Counted from the stretch's first letter, positions 7,345-16,837 are shown. The stretch: DNA of 45,889 nucleotides from a bacterium (GCA_021791545.1 JAJYWL010000011.1:1-45889); one strand, 5' to 3'. Notes: generated by a model from the letters alone, not told the origin. A program made the numbers and translations.

Positions 7345-8085
7345 ATGAGTTTACTGCCTATACTTCTCCAAGACGGCGATTATGTTTTGAAAGTTAAAGC
7401 CGGAGATAAAGTTCAAGCCGGAGATATTCTTGCTCTCAAAAAAGCAAAACAAAAGGAAGAAGTAATACATCTTTTCAAAAATTACTCCATAAATCTTCAG
7501 AAAGACAAAAAATCATTAAAGAAAAACCTCGGTGATTTTATTGAAGAAAATGAAATATTAGCCGTAAAATCTTCATTTTTGGGAGGAAAAAAAGTTTTAA
7601 GCCCTTTCTCAGGAACAATAATAAAAATAGATGAAGAGCGCGGAGACGTATATATAAGGACAGCCTCCGAGGAAGTTGCGGAAAAAGTGATTTCTCCTGT
7701 AGACGGAGAAGTAGATTTCTGTAATAATGAAAAAATCGTTATTAAATCCTCGGGAGATGCAATCCATGCAGAGCTTGCGACGGGAGAAGATAGTGAGGGA
7801 GAGACCCAAGTTGTCGATAACGAAGATAAGCTTACAGAAACTTTAAAGGATAAAATAATTCTTGTAAGAAACGGCGGAAGATTGTTAACTTTTAAAGCGA
7901 TAGGAGTAGGGGCAAAAGGTTTAATCTTTGCCGATGCCGACCAGGATATTTTTGAAGAATTGTTGGAAAAGAGAATAAAAATACCTGTCCTTAAAGTCGG
8001 AGAAGAAAATTTTGAAAAATTACAGAAAAAAGCAGGGGAGAAAGTTATACTTAAACCCCAAGAAAAATCAATAACAAGAGTATGA
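7345..8085 (+). CDS. Unknown protein with biotinyl/lipoyl-like hybrid motifs
   Basis: 246 residues, not recognised as a named family. Residues about 10-33 (DGDYVLKVKAGDKVQAGDIL) and 84-128 (VLSPFSGTIIKIDEERGDVY then VISPVDGEVDF) look like barrel-sandwich hybrid motifs, the fold of lipoyl domains and of RnfC/NqrA-type segments. There is no Lys in an MKM-like position, so a covalent cofactor is unlikely. The C-terminal half (LLTFKAIGVGAKGLIFADAD onward) is a separate alpha/beta part. There is no signal peptide. It overlaps the S41 protease gene by four bases (ATGA), so the two are probably co-translated. Confidence 0.5.
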   Translation: MSLLPILLQDGDYVLKVKAGDKVQAGDILALKKAKQKEEVIHLFKNYSINLQKDKKSLKKNLGDFIEENEILAVKSSFLGGKKVLSPFSGTIIKIDEERGDVYIRTASEEVAEKVISPVDGEVDFCNNEKIVIKSSGDAIHAELATGEDSEGETQVVDNEDKLTETLKDKIILVRNGGRLLTFKAIGVGAKGLIFADADQDIFEELLEKRIKIPVLKVGEENFEKLQKKAGEKVILKPQEKSITRV

Positions 8086-9368
8086 AGAATAGAAAAAGAA
8101 TAGGCGTTGCACAAATAGTTTTAATAGTCTTAATTTCGTTATTAGTAGGTTATTGGTTTGGAACAATTAAGGTAAATTTCGATTGGAATAACTATCATCC
8201 CGTCCTCAATGTTATAGGAAAAGAGCCTCCCTCAGGCGTTGTAAACATAGATTTTAACCCTTTCTGGAATGTTTGGGAAAGACTTCAAGCAGGATATTAC
8301 GATAAGTCAAAGTTAGATCAGCAGAAAATGCTCAACGGAGCAATTCAAGGAATGGTCCAAAGTCTGGGAGATCCATTTACCATGTATCTTCCTCCTGTTC
8401 AAAACGACAACTTTAAACAGGGATTAGCAGGACAATTCTCGGGAATCGGGGCAGAGCTCGGAACGGCATCAAATAATAAAGATGTAATAGTAATAGCGCC
8501 TTTGGATGGAAGTCCAGCAGAAAAAGCCGGGATTAAGGCCGGAGACACGATTCTTCGCGTAGACGGACAAATAGTAAACGGTACCGATTTGACTGCTGTC
8601 GTAAATAAGATAAGAGGACCCAAGGGAACAAAGGTTACATTAACTGTTTCGCATAAAGATTCTAACGGTAAGCAGCAGGATATAACTATTACAAGAGACA
8701 CGATAACATTAAAAAGCGTTACAGATTCAATAAAAACCTTTAATTGTTCTCAAACAGAATGTAAGGCCTCCGATGATAAGAGCGCAAACACAAAAATCGG
8801 ATATATAAGACTTTCTCAATTTGGAGATAACACAAACCAGGAATGGCTTGCAGCGGTAAAAGATCTAAATTCGAAAATGGCATCCGATAAAAACGTTAAA
8901 GGGATAATACTCGATTTAAGAAATAATCCCGGAGGATATCTTACAGATGCAACTTTTGTTGCCGGTGAATTCCTTCCACAGGGAACTCCGGTTGTAATAC
9001 AAGATGACGGACAGGGAAATACAAAGACTCTGTCGGTAGATAGAACCGGAACCTTGTTAAATGTACCCTTAATTGTTCTTATAAATAAGGGAAGTGCGTC
9101 AGCAAGCGAAATAGTTTCCGGGGCTTTAAGAGACAATAAGAGAGCCAAGCTTGTCGGAGATACTTCTTTTGGAAAAGGAACGATACAGCAGGCAGAAGAT
9201 TTGGGAGACGGAGCAGGTCTTCACGTAACTATTGCCAAATGGCTTACTCCAAATAAGACTTGGGTAAACGGAAAAGGTCTTACTCCCGATGTTAGTGTTT
9301 CGTTGGATCCCAAAGATCCCTCTAGAGACACTCAGCTTGAAAAAGGCGTTTACGAGTTGGTAAAATAG
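8082..9368 (+). CDS. C-terminal processing peptidase (S41 family, PDZ)
   Basis: 428 residues. One N-terminal membrane anchor (about 6-26) places the rest outside the cytoplasm. A PDZ domain lies at about 115-205 (FSGIGAELG through SPAEKAGIKAGDTILRVDGQ). The S41 catalytic dyad is intact: Ser340 in GSASASEIVSGALRD and Lys365 in DTSFGKGTIQ, the same 25-residue spacing as in E. coli Prc. It cleaves proteins near their C-termini during envelope quality control. It sits between the hybrid-motif gene and htrA, so two envelope proteases are adjacent. Confidence 0.93.
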   Translation: MKNRKRIGVAQIVLIVLISLLVGYWFGTIKVNFDWNNYHPVLNVIGKEPPSGVVNIDFNPFWNVWERLQAGYYDKSKLDQQKMLNGAIQGMVQSLGDPFTMYLPPVQNDNFKQGLAGQFSGIGAELGTASNNKDVIVIAPLDGSPAEKAGIKAGDTILRVDGQIVNGTDLTAVVNKIRGPKGTKVTLTVSHKDSNGKQQDITITRDTITLKSVTDSIKTFNCSQTECKASDDKSANTKIGYIRLSQFGDNTNQEWLAAVKDLNSKMASDKNVKGIILDLRNNPGGYLTDATFVAGEFLPQGTPVVIQDDGQGNTKTLSVDRTGTLLNVPLIVLINKGSASASEIVSGALRDNKRAKLVGDTSFGKGTIQQAEDLGDGAGLHVTIAKWLTPNKTWVNGKGLTPDVSVSLDPKDPSRDTQLEKGVYELVK

Positions 9369-9372
9369 CGCT
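9357..9372 (+). promoter_or_regulatory. Internal leaderless promoter of the HtrA gene
   Basis: The end of the S41 gene contains TGG-TAAAAT (-10 at 9361-9366). The htrA ATG follows after six bases. The promoter partly lies in the preceding coding sequence, so htrA can be expressed apart from the ribosomal-protein cluster. Confidence 0.5.
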
Positions 9373-10515
9373 ATGAGAAGGTTGCTTGTATTACTTGGGG
9401 TTCTTCTAATATTATCAGGCGTCTTAAGCCTCGTATCTGATTACGCACCAAAATTTAACGGTTTCAATCTTAATAAACCACAGGAGCAGAAAGTTAAAGT
9501 AGTTACCGAGGAATCCGTTACTGTAAATGACGTCAAGGAGATAGGACCTTCGGTTGTTACAGTGCTTGAAGAGGCAGCTCCTCAGAGTAGTGGGCAAACC
9601 TTTAATTTCGGACCTTTCGGAATTTTTCAGGTACCTCAGGAAAGTCCAACTCCCGCTCAACCACAGGCAATAGGATCGGGTTTTATAGTTTCGTCTGACG
9701 GAATAGTTGTAACAAATAAACACGTCGTTGCAGACACAAGCGGTACATATCAGGTGGTAACAAGTAACGACAAAACATATACCGTCAAGAATATCTACAG
9801 GGATCCTCTAAATGATATAGCAATATTGAAAATTGATCCTTCTGAAAATCCCGGTCAGAATCTTAAGGCTGCAAAACTTGGAGATTCTTCAAAACTTGAA
9901 GTAGGACAATTTGTTGTAGCAATAGGAACAGCTCTTGGGGAATTTAGAAATACGGTAACTACAGGAGTGATTTCAGGTTTAGGAAGAGGGATCACTGCAG
10001 GAAGTGCTTTTCAGGGTTTTGTGGAAAGGTTGGATAATGTAATCCAGACAGATGCAGCCATAAATCCCGGAAATTCGGGAGGACCATTAGTAGATTCTTC
10101 GGGACAGGTTATAGGAATAAATACCGCGGTTTCACAAAGCGGACAAAACATAGGTTTTGCACTTCCCATAAATATTCTCAAGGATTCTTTAAATAACTTT
10201 AACCAGACAGGACAATTCAATAGGCCTTATTTGGGAATTGCCTATAAGATGGTAACCAAAGATTTGGCGCTAATAAACGGAGTAGCTCAGGGAGCATATA
10301 TTGAGAGCGTTGTTTCGGGATCTCCTGCAGAAAAAGCAGGAATTAAACAAGGAGATATAATTACAAAAATGGATGGGAAGGCTTTGGATGGAACAAAAGA
10401 ACCTTCAACAATAATAGCATCTAAAAAAGTAGGGGATAGTATTTCTATGACTATCTGGAGAAACGGAAAGACATTGGATACAACAGCAACGCTTGTAACT
10501 GCACCGGCTCAATAA
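9373..10515 (+). CDS. HtrA/DegP-like serine protease (S1C, one PDZ)
   Basis: 380 residues. A membrane anchor is at about 3-22. The trypsin-like domain carries the full triad: His117 (NKHVV), Asp148 (NDIAILKID) and Ser235 (GNSGGPL). One PDZ domain follows at about 275-375 (SPAEKAGIKQGDIITKMDG). It is a periplasm-side or surface protease/chaperone for misfolded envelope proteins, here next to an S41 protease. It has its own leaderless promoter. Confidence 0.94.
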   Translation: MRRLLVLLGVLLILSGVLSLVSDYAPKFNGFNLNKPQEQKVKVVTEESVTVNDVKEIGPSVVTVLEEAAPQSSGQTFNFGPFGIFQVPQESPTPAQPQAIGSGFIVSSDGIVVTNKHVVADTSGTYQVVTSNDKTYTVKNIYRDPLNDIAILKIDPSENPGQNLKAAKLGDSSKLEVGQFVVAIGTALGEFRNTVTTGVISGLGRGITAGSAFQGFVERLDNVIQTDAAINPGNSGGPLVDSSGQVIGINTAVSQSGQNIGFALPINILKDSLNNFNQTGQFNRPYLGIAYKMVTKDLALINGVAQGAYIESVVSGSPAEKAGIKQGDIITKMDGKALDGTKEPSTIIASKKVGDSISMTIWRNGKTLDTTATLVTAPAQ

Positions 10516-10518
10516 TTT

Positions 10519-11457
10519 ATGTCAAAAATACAAAAAGACGTTCCTCTGAAAAATTACAGCAATTATAAGATAGGTGGAAATGCTTCATATTTTCTTGATG
10601 TAAGAACTAAGGAAGACCTTATTGAAGGCCTTAGGGAGTGGAGACAGAGGGGGGAGAATAAGGAGATTTTTATTCTTGGGGGAGGAACAAATATTCTTAT
10701 TTCCGATGACGGTTTTGACGGTTTAATAATTCATTGTTCTATAAAAGGTATTGAACTTAACGGTGAAGAGTTAACTGTTGGCGCAGGAGAGTCTATCTGG
10801 GACATAGACAAGTTTCTGGTAGAAAAGTCCCTTTCGGGTATGGAATGGTCTGGTGGACTTCCCGGAACGATAGGTGGAGCTGTGAGGGGCAATGCGGGAG
10901 CTTTTAGTGGAGAAACAAAAGACATTGTTAGTAGGGTGCAGAGTATAGACTTGGAAACTCTTGAGGAAAAAGAAAGAGATAATAAAGATTGCGAGTTTTC
11001 TTACAGGAATAGTATTTTTAAAAAGAATGGAGACAAGGAGCTTATTCTTTCGGTTACACTTTCGCTAAGAAAAGGCGAGAGAGATGAAATAGAGGAAAGA
11101 ACATTAAGAAATGTCCAGTACAGACAAGAAAGACACCCTCTTGAATATCCGAACATAGGAAGTACTTTTAAAAACATTCCTTGGGACAATGTACCGGAAG
11201 ATCTAAAAGTACACTGGAAAGTTTATTTAAAGGATGATCCGTTTCCTGTTGTTCCTGTTGCTAAAATTATTGCTCTTGCAGGATTAAAAGGAACGACTGT
11301 AGGTGAGGCAATGGTTTCCGATAAACACACTAATTTTATTGTTAATCTTGGTGGTGCTAAAGCTTCTGACGTAAAAGGAGTAATAGAAGAAGTGAAGGAT
11401 AAGGTTAAAGATAAGTTCGGAGTAAACCTGGAAGAAGAAGTAATGTATCTTAATTAA
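10519..11457 (+). CDS. murB: UDP-N-acetylenolpyruvoylglucosamine reductase
   Basis: 312 residues, the short (type II) MurB. The FAD-binding segment is FILGGGTNILISDDGFDG, followed by LPGTIGGAVRGNAGAF. SYRNSIFK and the conserved Ser in YPNIGSTFKN (proton donor region) are present, and the catalytic Glu lies near the C-terminus in GVNLEEEVMYL. It makes UDP-MurNAc for peptidoglycan. It follows htrA by three bases and its stop overlaps the convergent reductase stop by four. Confidence 0.95.
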   Translation: MSKIQKDVPLKNYSNYKIGGNASYFLDVRTKEDLIEGLREWRQRGENKEIFILGGGTNILISDDGFDGLIIHCSIKGIELNGEELTVGAGESIWDIDKFLVEKSLSGMEWSGGLPGTIGGAVRGNAGAFSGETKDIVSRVQSIDLETLEEKERDNKDCEFSYRNSIFKKNGDKELILSVTLSLRKGERDEIEERTLRNVQYRQERHPLEYPNIGSTFKNIPWDNVPEDLKVHWKVYLKDDPFPVVPVAKIIALAGLKGTTVGEAMVSDKHTNFIVNLGGAKASDVKGVIEEVKDKVKDKFGVNLEEEVMYLN

Positions 11458-12122
11458 TCGTATCCGGGAAAATAGTCTTTTCTCATATTTTCTTTTTTAA
11501 TTCCTAACCCCAGAAGAATGTTATTTATTTCTTTTACCATTTGTTCAGGTCCCGAGATATAAATAATTCTTTCCTTAAAATCATCGACTGTTTTGATTAA
11601 ATTTTCATCTATTCTTTTTCCTACAACATATTCTATTTTAAGATTAGGATTTTTATAACTATCGAATTCTTCTTTAAAGGCAATATTGTCTGAAGAGTTA
11701 GAGTAAAGAAGAATTATATCTGCATTTAAATCTCCATGATTTAGCTCCGAAAGGATGGATCTGAATGGGGTAATTCCTATTCCTCCGGCAATAAATAGAT
11801 ATTTTTTCCCGGTTCCTTCAAAAATAAAATCTCCGTCAGGACCTTTTGCGTTTATTTTATCTCCTAGTTCTAATTCCATAAGAGCTTTTTTGAAAGTACT
11901 ACCATTCTCGGAAATTCTTGTTGTTATGTTGATTATATTTTCAAAAGGGGCGGAGGAGATGGTAAAAAATCTTTGTCTTCCTCTTACATCTTCATTTTCA
12001 TGTTTTAAAGAGTATATATTGAATTGTCCCGGATCCCAAGTAAAATTTTGAGGTAACTCAAAGGAAAATGTCCAGACGTCATTTGTTTCTTTTTTCTTCC
12101 CAAGAAATTTTAATTCCATCAT
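11454..12122 (-). CDS. FAD/NAD(P)-dependent oxidoreductase, ferredoxin reductase-like
   Basis: 222 residues. The flavin half (1-100) has the R-x-F-T-I-S-S motif (RQRFFTISSAP) that contacts FAD. The nucleotide half has LFIAGGIGITPFRSIL, the NAD(P)-binding GG-x-G-x-T-P motif, and YISGPEQMVKEI near the end. No iron-sulfur or ferredoxin domain is attached and no partner is nearby, so the electron acceptor is unknown. Confidence 0.85.
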   Translation of the reverse strand: MMELKFLGKKKETNDVWTFSFELPQNFTWDPGQFNIYSLKHENEDVRGRQRFFTISSAPFENIINITTRISENGSTFKKALMELELGDKINAKGPDGDFIFEGTGKKYLFIAGGIGITPFRSILSELNHGDLNADIILLYSNSSDNIAFKEEFDSYKNPNLKIEYVVGKRIDENLIKTVDDFKERIIYISGPEQMVKEINNILLGLGIKKENMRKDYFPGYD

Positions 12123-12190
12123 CTTATATTAATACAATTTTGTAAGAAAACAATAAGGTTGAGCAAGTCTTGAAAAAGGATTACAAGCTC

Positions 12191-13897
12191 ATGTATGATT
12201 TATTTGTGGAGAACATTTTCCTCGAATTTACGGTAATTATTTGTTTTGCAGCAGTAGTATCGTTGGTCTTCAGATTTTTTAAACAACCTGAAATATTGGC
12301 ATATATTCTTACTGGAATATTGATAGGCCCTTTCGGCTTATTTCATCTGACCAACCAGTCTACTTTCCAGACACTTTCACAGGTTGGAATTACTCTTCTT
12401 TTGTTTATGGTAGGTTTGGAAATAAAGCTTTCCGAGCACTTCCAGATAGGGAAGTCTCTTCTTTTGTCTGCCTTAGGACAGATAGCCTTAACTTTTGCCG
12501 CAGCTTACGGGCTTACTTTTGTTTTTGGCTTCAATCTTATTGAGGCACTTTATTTAAGCGTTGCCCTTACTTTTTCGAGCACCATAATAATTGTTAAGAT
12601 CCTTTCCGATAAAAGAGATCTTCATAGTCTTTATGCAAAAATTTCTCTTGGTATTCTTCTTGCTCAGGATTTGGTAGCGATTTTCATATTGATGTTTCTT
12701 TCGGCATTTAACCATGTAGCAAATCCCGCTGCTGCTCTTGGTCAGTTCGGTTTTGTTTTTCTAAAAGCAGTACTTGTATTCGGTGCGGTCATCTATCTTA
12801 GTAAAAGTGTATTCCCAAAGCTTGTAGAATTAATAGCAAAATCTCCGGAAACCTTATTCCTCGTAAGTCTTGCATGGGTATTTGGTTTCGCAGCTTTCAT
12901 AAGTTCACCGCTTATCGGTTTTTCTATTGAGATAGGGGGATTTTTAGCAGGTCTTGCGCTTGCTAATTCCATAGCAAACTATCAAATTATCGCAAAGGCA
13001 AAAATTTTAAGAGACTTTTTTATAGTTATATTTTTTGTGCTCTTAGGAGTTCAGATGACTTTTGGAAACATAGAAAGAGTCATTGTTCCGGCAATAGTGT
13101 TTTCGCTTTTTGTTCTACTACTTAAACCTCTTTTGGTAATGGGGCTTTTGGGAATTTTAGGATACAGGAAAAGAACTTCATTTTTGACCGGAATTTCTTT
13201 GTCTCAGATTTCCGAATTTTCTCTAATTCTTGTATTTTTAGGAAATAGATTGGGGCATGTCTCAAAAGATCTGGTAACACTTGTAACCCTTATCTGTATA
13301 ATAACATTCGTTGTTTCTACATATCTGATTACAAACGGTAATAAAATTTATCTTTCTGTAGGGAAGTGGTTTACTTTTTTGGAAAGAAAAAACCTTAAAA
13401 AAGATGAAGTAATCGAAGAGTTGGAAAATTTTGATTCTTTGAATGACCATGTGGTAATTATCGGTGGAGACCAGATGGGGCAGAGTATTTTGGACGCATT
13501 GGAAGACGGACATGACGAAGTTGTCGTTATAGACTTTGACCCCGCAATCGTAAAGAAATTGAAAGATAAAAAGATACATAGGTTATTTGGTGATATAGCA
13601 GATATTGATATACAGGAAAGAGCGAAACTTGATAGTGCGAAGCTTGTAATTTCAACAATCCCTGATGTAGAGGACAATCTATTATTGCTTCGTCTTCTTC
13701 ATAAGGAAAATAAAAAAGCAAAAGTAGTAGTGATGGCATTGGACGGAATTGATGCCAAATCATTGTATAAAGCAGGAGCAGATTATGTGGTTCTTCCTCA
13801 TTTAGCAGGAGGAAGACAAATAGCAAAGATAATAAGCGAGAATCATGTAGGCCACATTGAAGACTTGAGAAAGAAAGACAGAGAATACTTACTCTGA
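12191..13897 (+). CDS. Kef-type monovalent cation/proton antiporter with TrkA-N domain
   Basis: About 568 residues. The first 395 are the CPA2 antiporter membrane part with roughly 12 helices ([39 protein letters not shown] are family marks). The cytoplasmic C-terminus is a Rossmann TrkA-N/RCK domain ([20 protein letters not shown], then VVVIDFD and ADYVVLPH). It exchanges K+ or Na+ for protons. I chose the ATG at 12191, which has AAAGGA ten bases upstream; a TTG start at 12170 is an alternative. It overlaps prfA by nine bases at the 3' ends. Confidence 0.9.
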   Translation: MYDLFVENIFLEFTVIICFAAVVSLVFRFFKQPEILAYILTGILIGPFGLFHLTNQSTFQTLSQVGITLLLFMVGLEIKLSEHFQIGKSLLLSALGQIALTFAAAYGLTFVFGFNLIEALYLSVALTFSSTIIIVKILSDKRDLHSLYAKISLGILLAQDLVAIFILMFLSAFNHVANPAAALGQFGFVFLKAVLVFGAVIYLSKSVFPKLVELIAKSPETLFLVSLAWVFGFAAFISSPLIGFSIEIGGFLAGLALANSIANYQIIAKAKILRDFFIVIFFVLLGVQMTFGNIERVIVPAIVFSLFVLLLKPLLVMGLLGILGYRKRTSFLTGISLSQISEFSLILVFLGNRLGHVSKDLVTLVTLICIITFVVSTYLITNGNKIYLSVGKWFTFLERKNLKKDEVIEELENFDSLNDHVVIIGGDQMGQSILDALEDGHDEVVVIDFDPAIVKKLKDKKIHRLFGDIADIDIQERAKLDSAKLVISTIPDVEDNLLLLRLLHKENKKAKVVVMALDGIDAKSLYKAGADYVVLPHLAGGRQIAKIISENHVGHIEDLRKKDREYLL

Positions 13898-14776
13898 GGT
13901 TTCCAGGCTTTTAAGTTCTTCTTCTACTTCGTCTAAATTTCCGTCAAGAATTCCTTCAAGGTTTCTCCAAGATTTGTTTATTCTGTGGTCTGTTAATCTG
14001 TCCTGGGGGAAATTATATGTCCTTATTTTTTCGGCTCTCATTCCGTGTCCTACCTGAGTGGATTTTATAGATGCAATCTCTCCGTGCTGTTTTTCAACTT
14101 CCATTTCCCAAAGCTTAGCCCTTAACATTTCGAGAGCAAGTTCACGGTTCTGGGCCTGGAATCTTTGTGTCTGACAGGATACTACAATTCCGGTAGGTTT
14201 GTGTTTTAATCTTACCGCGGTTGATACTTTATTTACATTTTGTCCGCCGTGTCCTCCCGATCTAAAGGCTTCAAATTCAATATCATCGGGATTAATATGT
14301 AAATCAATATCTTCAAGTTCAGGCAAGATTGATACGGTAGCTGTAGAAGTATGGACTCTTCCTCTTTTTTCAGTTACCGGAATTCTTTGTACTCTGTGTA
14401 CTCCTGCTTCATATTTGAAAGCTTCAAAAGCTCCATGTCCGGAAATCTTTATTACATCATCATCGAGCTGTTCTACCTGGAATCTTAGTTTTTCGGCATA
14501 TCTCATATACATTCTTAAGAGTTCTTCTCCCCAGAGTTTTGCTTCATCTCCACCTGCGGCACCGCTAATCTGAAGAATTACGTTTCTTTCTCCTAAGTCG
14601 TCTCCACCTGATTCTTCTTTTTCTTCCATAGAGGTTAGGATATCCTGTTTTTGTCTTTCGAGTTCTTCTATCTCTGTTTTTGCCATTTCAGAGAGTGAGG
14701 GATCTTCTAAAAGGGATTTTGTCTCTTCAATTTTTCGTTCGAGGTCCTGTATTTGTACTAATCTGTAATCTTCCAT
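13889..14776 (-). CDS. prfA: Peptide chain release factor 1, N-terminally short
   Basis: 295 residues against about 360 in most bacteria. The stop-codon reading tripeptide is PVT (residues 133-135, the RF1 P-x-T form), and the catalytic GGQ is at 177-179 in [11 protein letters not shown]. The missing part is the first 60 or so residues of domain 1. Upstream codons reach an in-frame stop without a usable start, so the shortness is real in this sequence. Release of UAA/UAG-ended proteins should be intact. It lies 33 bases downstream of rpmE on the same strand, probably one operon. Confidence 0.93.
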   Translation of the reverse strand: MEDYRLVQIQDLERKIEETKSLLEDPSLSEMAKTEIEELERQKQDILTSMEEKEESGGDDLGERNVILQISGAAGGDEAKLWGEELLRMYMRYAEKLRFQVEQLDDDVIKISGHGAFEAFKYEAGVHRVQRIPVTEKRGRVHTSTATVSILPELEDIDLHINPDDIEFEAFRSGGHGGQNVNKVSTAVRLKHKPTGIVVSCQTQRFQAQNRELALEMLRAKLWEMEVEKQHGEIASIKSTQVGHGMRAEKIRTYNFPQDRLTDHRINKSWRNLEGILDGNLDEVEEELKSLETSE

Positions 14777-14809
14777 AGGAAGCTTTTCCCAAATATAGGG
14801 ATAGGGTAG

Positions 14810-15103
14810 CTACTTAATTGCTTCGAGCATTTCGCGGAGTGTCTTTGGTCCTTCGGATTTTCTTTTTTCTTCTTTTTCTTTTTTCTTTGCAACATGAAGC
14901 TGTGCTACCTGTTGTTTCTTCTGGAATTTATCAATTCTTGAAGCACTGTCTACAAATCTTTGTTCTCCTGTATAGAAAGGATGGCATTTAGAGCAAAGTT
15001 CAACTCTAATTTCCGGCACAGTTGCACCTACGGTAAATGTATTTCCGCATGCGCAAACAACTTTAGCATCATCAAAATATTGTGGATGTATTGCCTGTTT
15101 CAT
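14810..15103 (-). CDS. rpmE: 50S ribosomal protein L31 with C-terminal extension
   Basis: 97 residues; ordinary L31 has about 70. The zinc-binding Cys pairs are present (CACGNTF and [12 protein letters not shown]), so this is the zinc (C+) form. Residues about 66-97 are an added Lys/Glu-rich tail ending [14 protein letters not shown]. It is followed by prfA, a pairing known in many bacteria. TATAAT on the minus strand nine bases before the ATG suggests a very short leader. Confidence 0.93.
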   Translation of the reverse strand: MKQAIHPQYFDDAKVVCACGNTFTVGATVPEIRVELCSKCHPFYTGEQRFVDSASRIDKFQKKQQVAQLHVAKKKEKEEKRKSEGPKTLREMLEAIK

Positions 15104-15126
15104 AACCTAATAATTATACAAGATTA

Positions 15127-15136
15127 TTGAAGCTAA
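15127..15136. repeat. Isolated copy of the TTAGCTTCAA motif
   Basis: TTGAAGCTAA here is the reverse complement of TTAGCTTCAA, a 10-base motif with six further copies in the gap at 34.3-35.1 kb. It lies about 30 bases upstream of the -10 of the gene at 15179, in intergenic DNA. Confidence 0.35.
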
Positions 15137-15163
15137 TACAAGTTAAAAACTGAAGAATCTTTT

Positions 15164-15172
15164 TGATATAAT
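15164..15172 (+). promoter_or_regulatory. Extended -10 of the first orphan-cluster gene
   Basis: TGA-TATAAT lies six bases before the ATG at 15179. The promoter is of the leaderless kind and has no Shine-Dalgarno sequence. Confidence 0.6.
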
Positions 15173-15178
15173 CTTTTT

Positions 15179-15751
15179 ATGGTAGAAATTACAGGAAGCG
15201 GTCCAATTCTGGGTCATGAATCTGTTTTAACAAGACAAACTGCAACTCCAAAATCGGGAGTAAGACATCTAGAACCTGTCGAGAATTACGATCCCAATAC
15301 TTATGTAGAGAAGGGGAGAACTGGAACTCTTGAATATTTTCAGCAGAAATTGGGAGAAGAAAGCCACAGTTTTCTTTGGAGAGGGTATGTTGCAGATGGA
15401 GCTAGAAGCGTTACGGGGGCAGTTATTCAAAGAGATGAAGGTAAATTTTTAATGTGGATTCCTCTAGAAAAATATACCTTGGGAAGTGCTCACTTACTTA
15501 ATTTAATTAGTAGAAAATATCCTACTGCGGAGGTAGTTGCTAAGTTTTATCTTTCCCGTGGAGGAGAGGGAACAAAGCCACTTTTATCGGTTGAAGCTGC
15601 AAGGGGAACCCAGGCAGAAGAGACAGAAGAGGTCGTAGATTATTTTGGAAGAAGTCTTAACTGGAATCAAAATGCAGCAAATCTGAGAGTAAGCTATGCA
15701 AACGAACAAAAACCATTTACTGGAGATTTACAGGGATTTTTAGCTAAATAA
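15179..15751 (+). CDS. Orphan alpha/beta protein, unknown function
   Basis: 190 residues, no family recognised. It has no signal peptide or membrane helix. The C-terminal 110 residues alternate strands and helices: GAVIQRDEGKFLMWIPLEK, a helix AHLLNLISRKYP, a strand VVAKFYLS, then LLSVEAA and a helix TEEVVDYFGRSL. A similar order (strand with K-x-x-x-W, later strand, acidic T-E-x-V-x-x-x-x-YF helix) is seen in the next gene, so the two may be diverged paralogues (inference from eye alignment). It starts from a strong leaderless promoter and is followed after four bases by that gene. Confidence 0.55.
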   Translation: MVEITGSGPILGHESVLTRQTATPKSGVRHLEPVENYDPNTYVEKGRTGTLEYFQQKLGEESHSFLWRGYVADGARSVTGAVIQRDEGKFLMWIPLEKYTLGSAHLLNLISRKYPTAEVVAKFYLSRGGEGTKPLLSVEAARGTQAEETEEVVDYFGRSLNWNQNAANLRVSYANEQKPFTGDLQGFLAK

Positions 15752-15755
15752 CAAA

Positions 15756-16421
15756 ATGGCAGAGCAAATTGGTCAGCCGGATTCCCCGGTAAAAACATCT
15801 ATAAAACCTTCAACTGGTCTTTTAGGACAAAGGATAGAGGTTATAAAAGGTATGCCCGGAATTACACCTGAAAAAGCAAGAGAAAGACTCTCTCTTCTTG
15901 GTTATACTCCCGAACTTTGTGATCAAATGTTTGAGAGAAATTTAGGAAGCCATGAGACACGAGCTTTGATATATATATCAAGAGGTAAAAAACGTCAGAA
16001 ATTGGAAGATGTTTATAGAAAGCTTTTTCCGGAAACAGAAGAGCGTGAAGGACAACGTTTCCCATATAAAAGAGAAGAATTTACCGGTGAGAGTATCTCG
16101 GATGATTGGGAAAAAATTCTTGCAGATAGTGAAAGAGATCACATGGTTAAGGGAGTTCTCTGTAAGGGAGTAAGAGATAAAAGAGTAATTGCGTGGACAG
16201 AAGAGGGTGGTCATGGTTCACTTCTTGCCGAAGTAAAACTTCCTTCAGTTATAGATTTTACTTTACTGACAAACTTGAATGGTAGAAATTATTTAGAATT
16301 TAGGCAATTTCCTGAAGCAACAACAGAAGACGTAGAAAATCTTGTTAATTATTTTAAACAAAGTGCAGGAAGTCAAAGAGACAGTTTAGATATTAGAACA
16401 GGGGATCTTACTTTGCGCTAA
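15756..16421 (+). CDS. Orphan two-part protein, unknown function
   Basis: 221 residues, no recognised family. The N-terminal half is helical; KGMPGITPEKARERLSLLGY reads like a short helix-hairpin segment and SHETRALIYISRGKKRQKLEDVYRKLF is a basic helix pair. The C-terminal half (about 130-221) resembles the end of the previous protein: KGVRDKRVIAWTEE, a strand YLEFRQF, and the helix TTEDVENLVNYFKQS. It is soluble by prediction. It probably shares a transcript with the gene at 15179. Its 3' end overlaps the convergent membrane-protein gene by 14 bases. Confidence 0.55.
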   Translation: MAEQIGQPDSPVKTSIKPSTGLLGQRIEVIKGMPGITPEKARERLSLLGYTPELCDQMFERNLGSHETRALIYISRGKKRQKLEDVYRKLFPETEEREGQRFPYKREEFTGESISDDWEKILADSERDHMVKGVLCKGVRDKRVIAWTEEGGHGSLLAEVKLPSVIDFTLLTNLNGRNYLEFRQFPEATTEDVENLVNYFKQSAGSQRDSLDIRTGDLTLR

Positions 16422-16758
16422 TGTGGATTGCAAAGCCGGGGGCACCTTCCTGAACTCCAATTATTCCCATTTCACATCCTTCAATATTCCAAACAGTTGT
16501 TGTCATGGTGTGATTCATAAAATCATTATTGGAGGCAATTCTTGTTGCCGCATAAGAGGGGAGAGAAGCGATAGCTTTGTTTTTCTCACCTAGGCAACCC
16601 ATAAGTGTCAGGTTGGCTTTAGTAGTGGGAATTCTAAAAGTTAAACCCAAGGATAGGCCTACATTCATTAAGAGCAAAACAAAACCTAGGGTTATTACTA
16701 CAAAAAAACCCGCAAATCCGAAATGTATATTTGAGTTATAACTACTTTTGTCTGCCAT
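16408..16758 (-). CDS. Small single-helix membrane protein, unknown function
   Basis: About 116 residues from MADKSSYNSN. One membrane helix lies at about 13-38 (FAGFFVVITLGFVLLLMNVG), followed by an outward domain with two Cys (LMGCLGEKN and IEGCEMG) that could form a disulfide. I chose the ATG at 16758 rather than one 39 bases upstream because a promoter (TTGACA at 16797-16792, 17 bases, TATTCT at 16774-16769) leaves only about four bases of leader before 16758. The longer start would lie inside the promoter. No family recognised. Confidence 0.6.
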   Translation of the reverse strand: MADKSSYNSNIHFGFAGFFVVITLGFVLLLMNVGLSLGLTFRIPTTKANLTLMGCLGEKNKAIASLPSYAATRIASNNDFMNHTMTTTVWNIEGCEMGIIGVQEGAPGFAIHISAK

Positions 16759-16768
16759 ATATAGCTTA

Positions 16769-16830
16769 AGAATATATTTTCTTGTATTAGTTGTCAAACT
16801 TACCTTTCTTTAATAGAGATGTTATATAAT
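16769..16830. promoter_or_regulatory. Divergent promoters for the membrane and HTH genes
   Basis: Minus strand: TTGACA (16797-16792), 17-base spacer, TATTCT (16774-16769), start codon at 16758. Plus strand: TATAAT (16825-16830), seven bases, ATG at 16838. The two promoters are back to back within about 80 bases. Confidence 0.55.
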
Positions 16831-16837
16831 TTAACTG

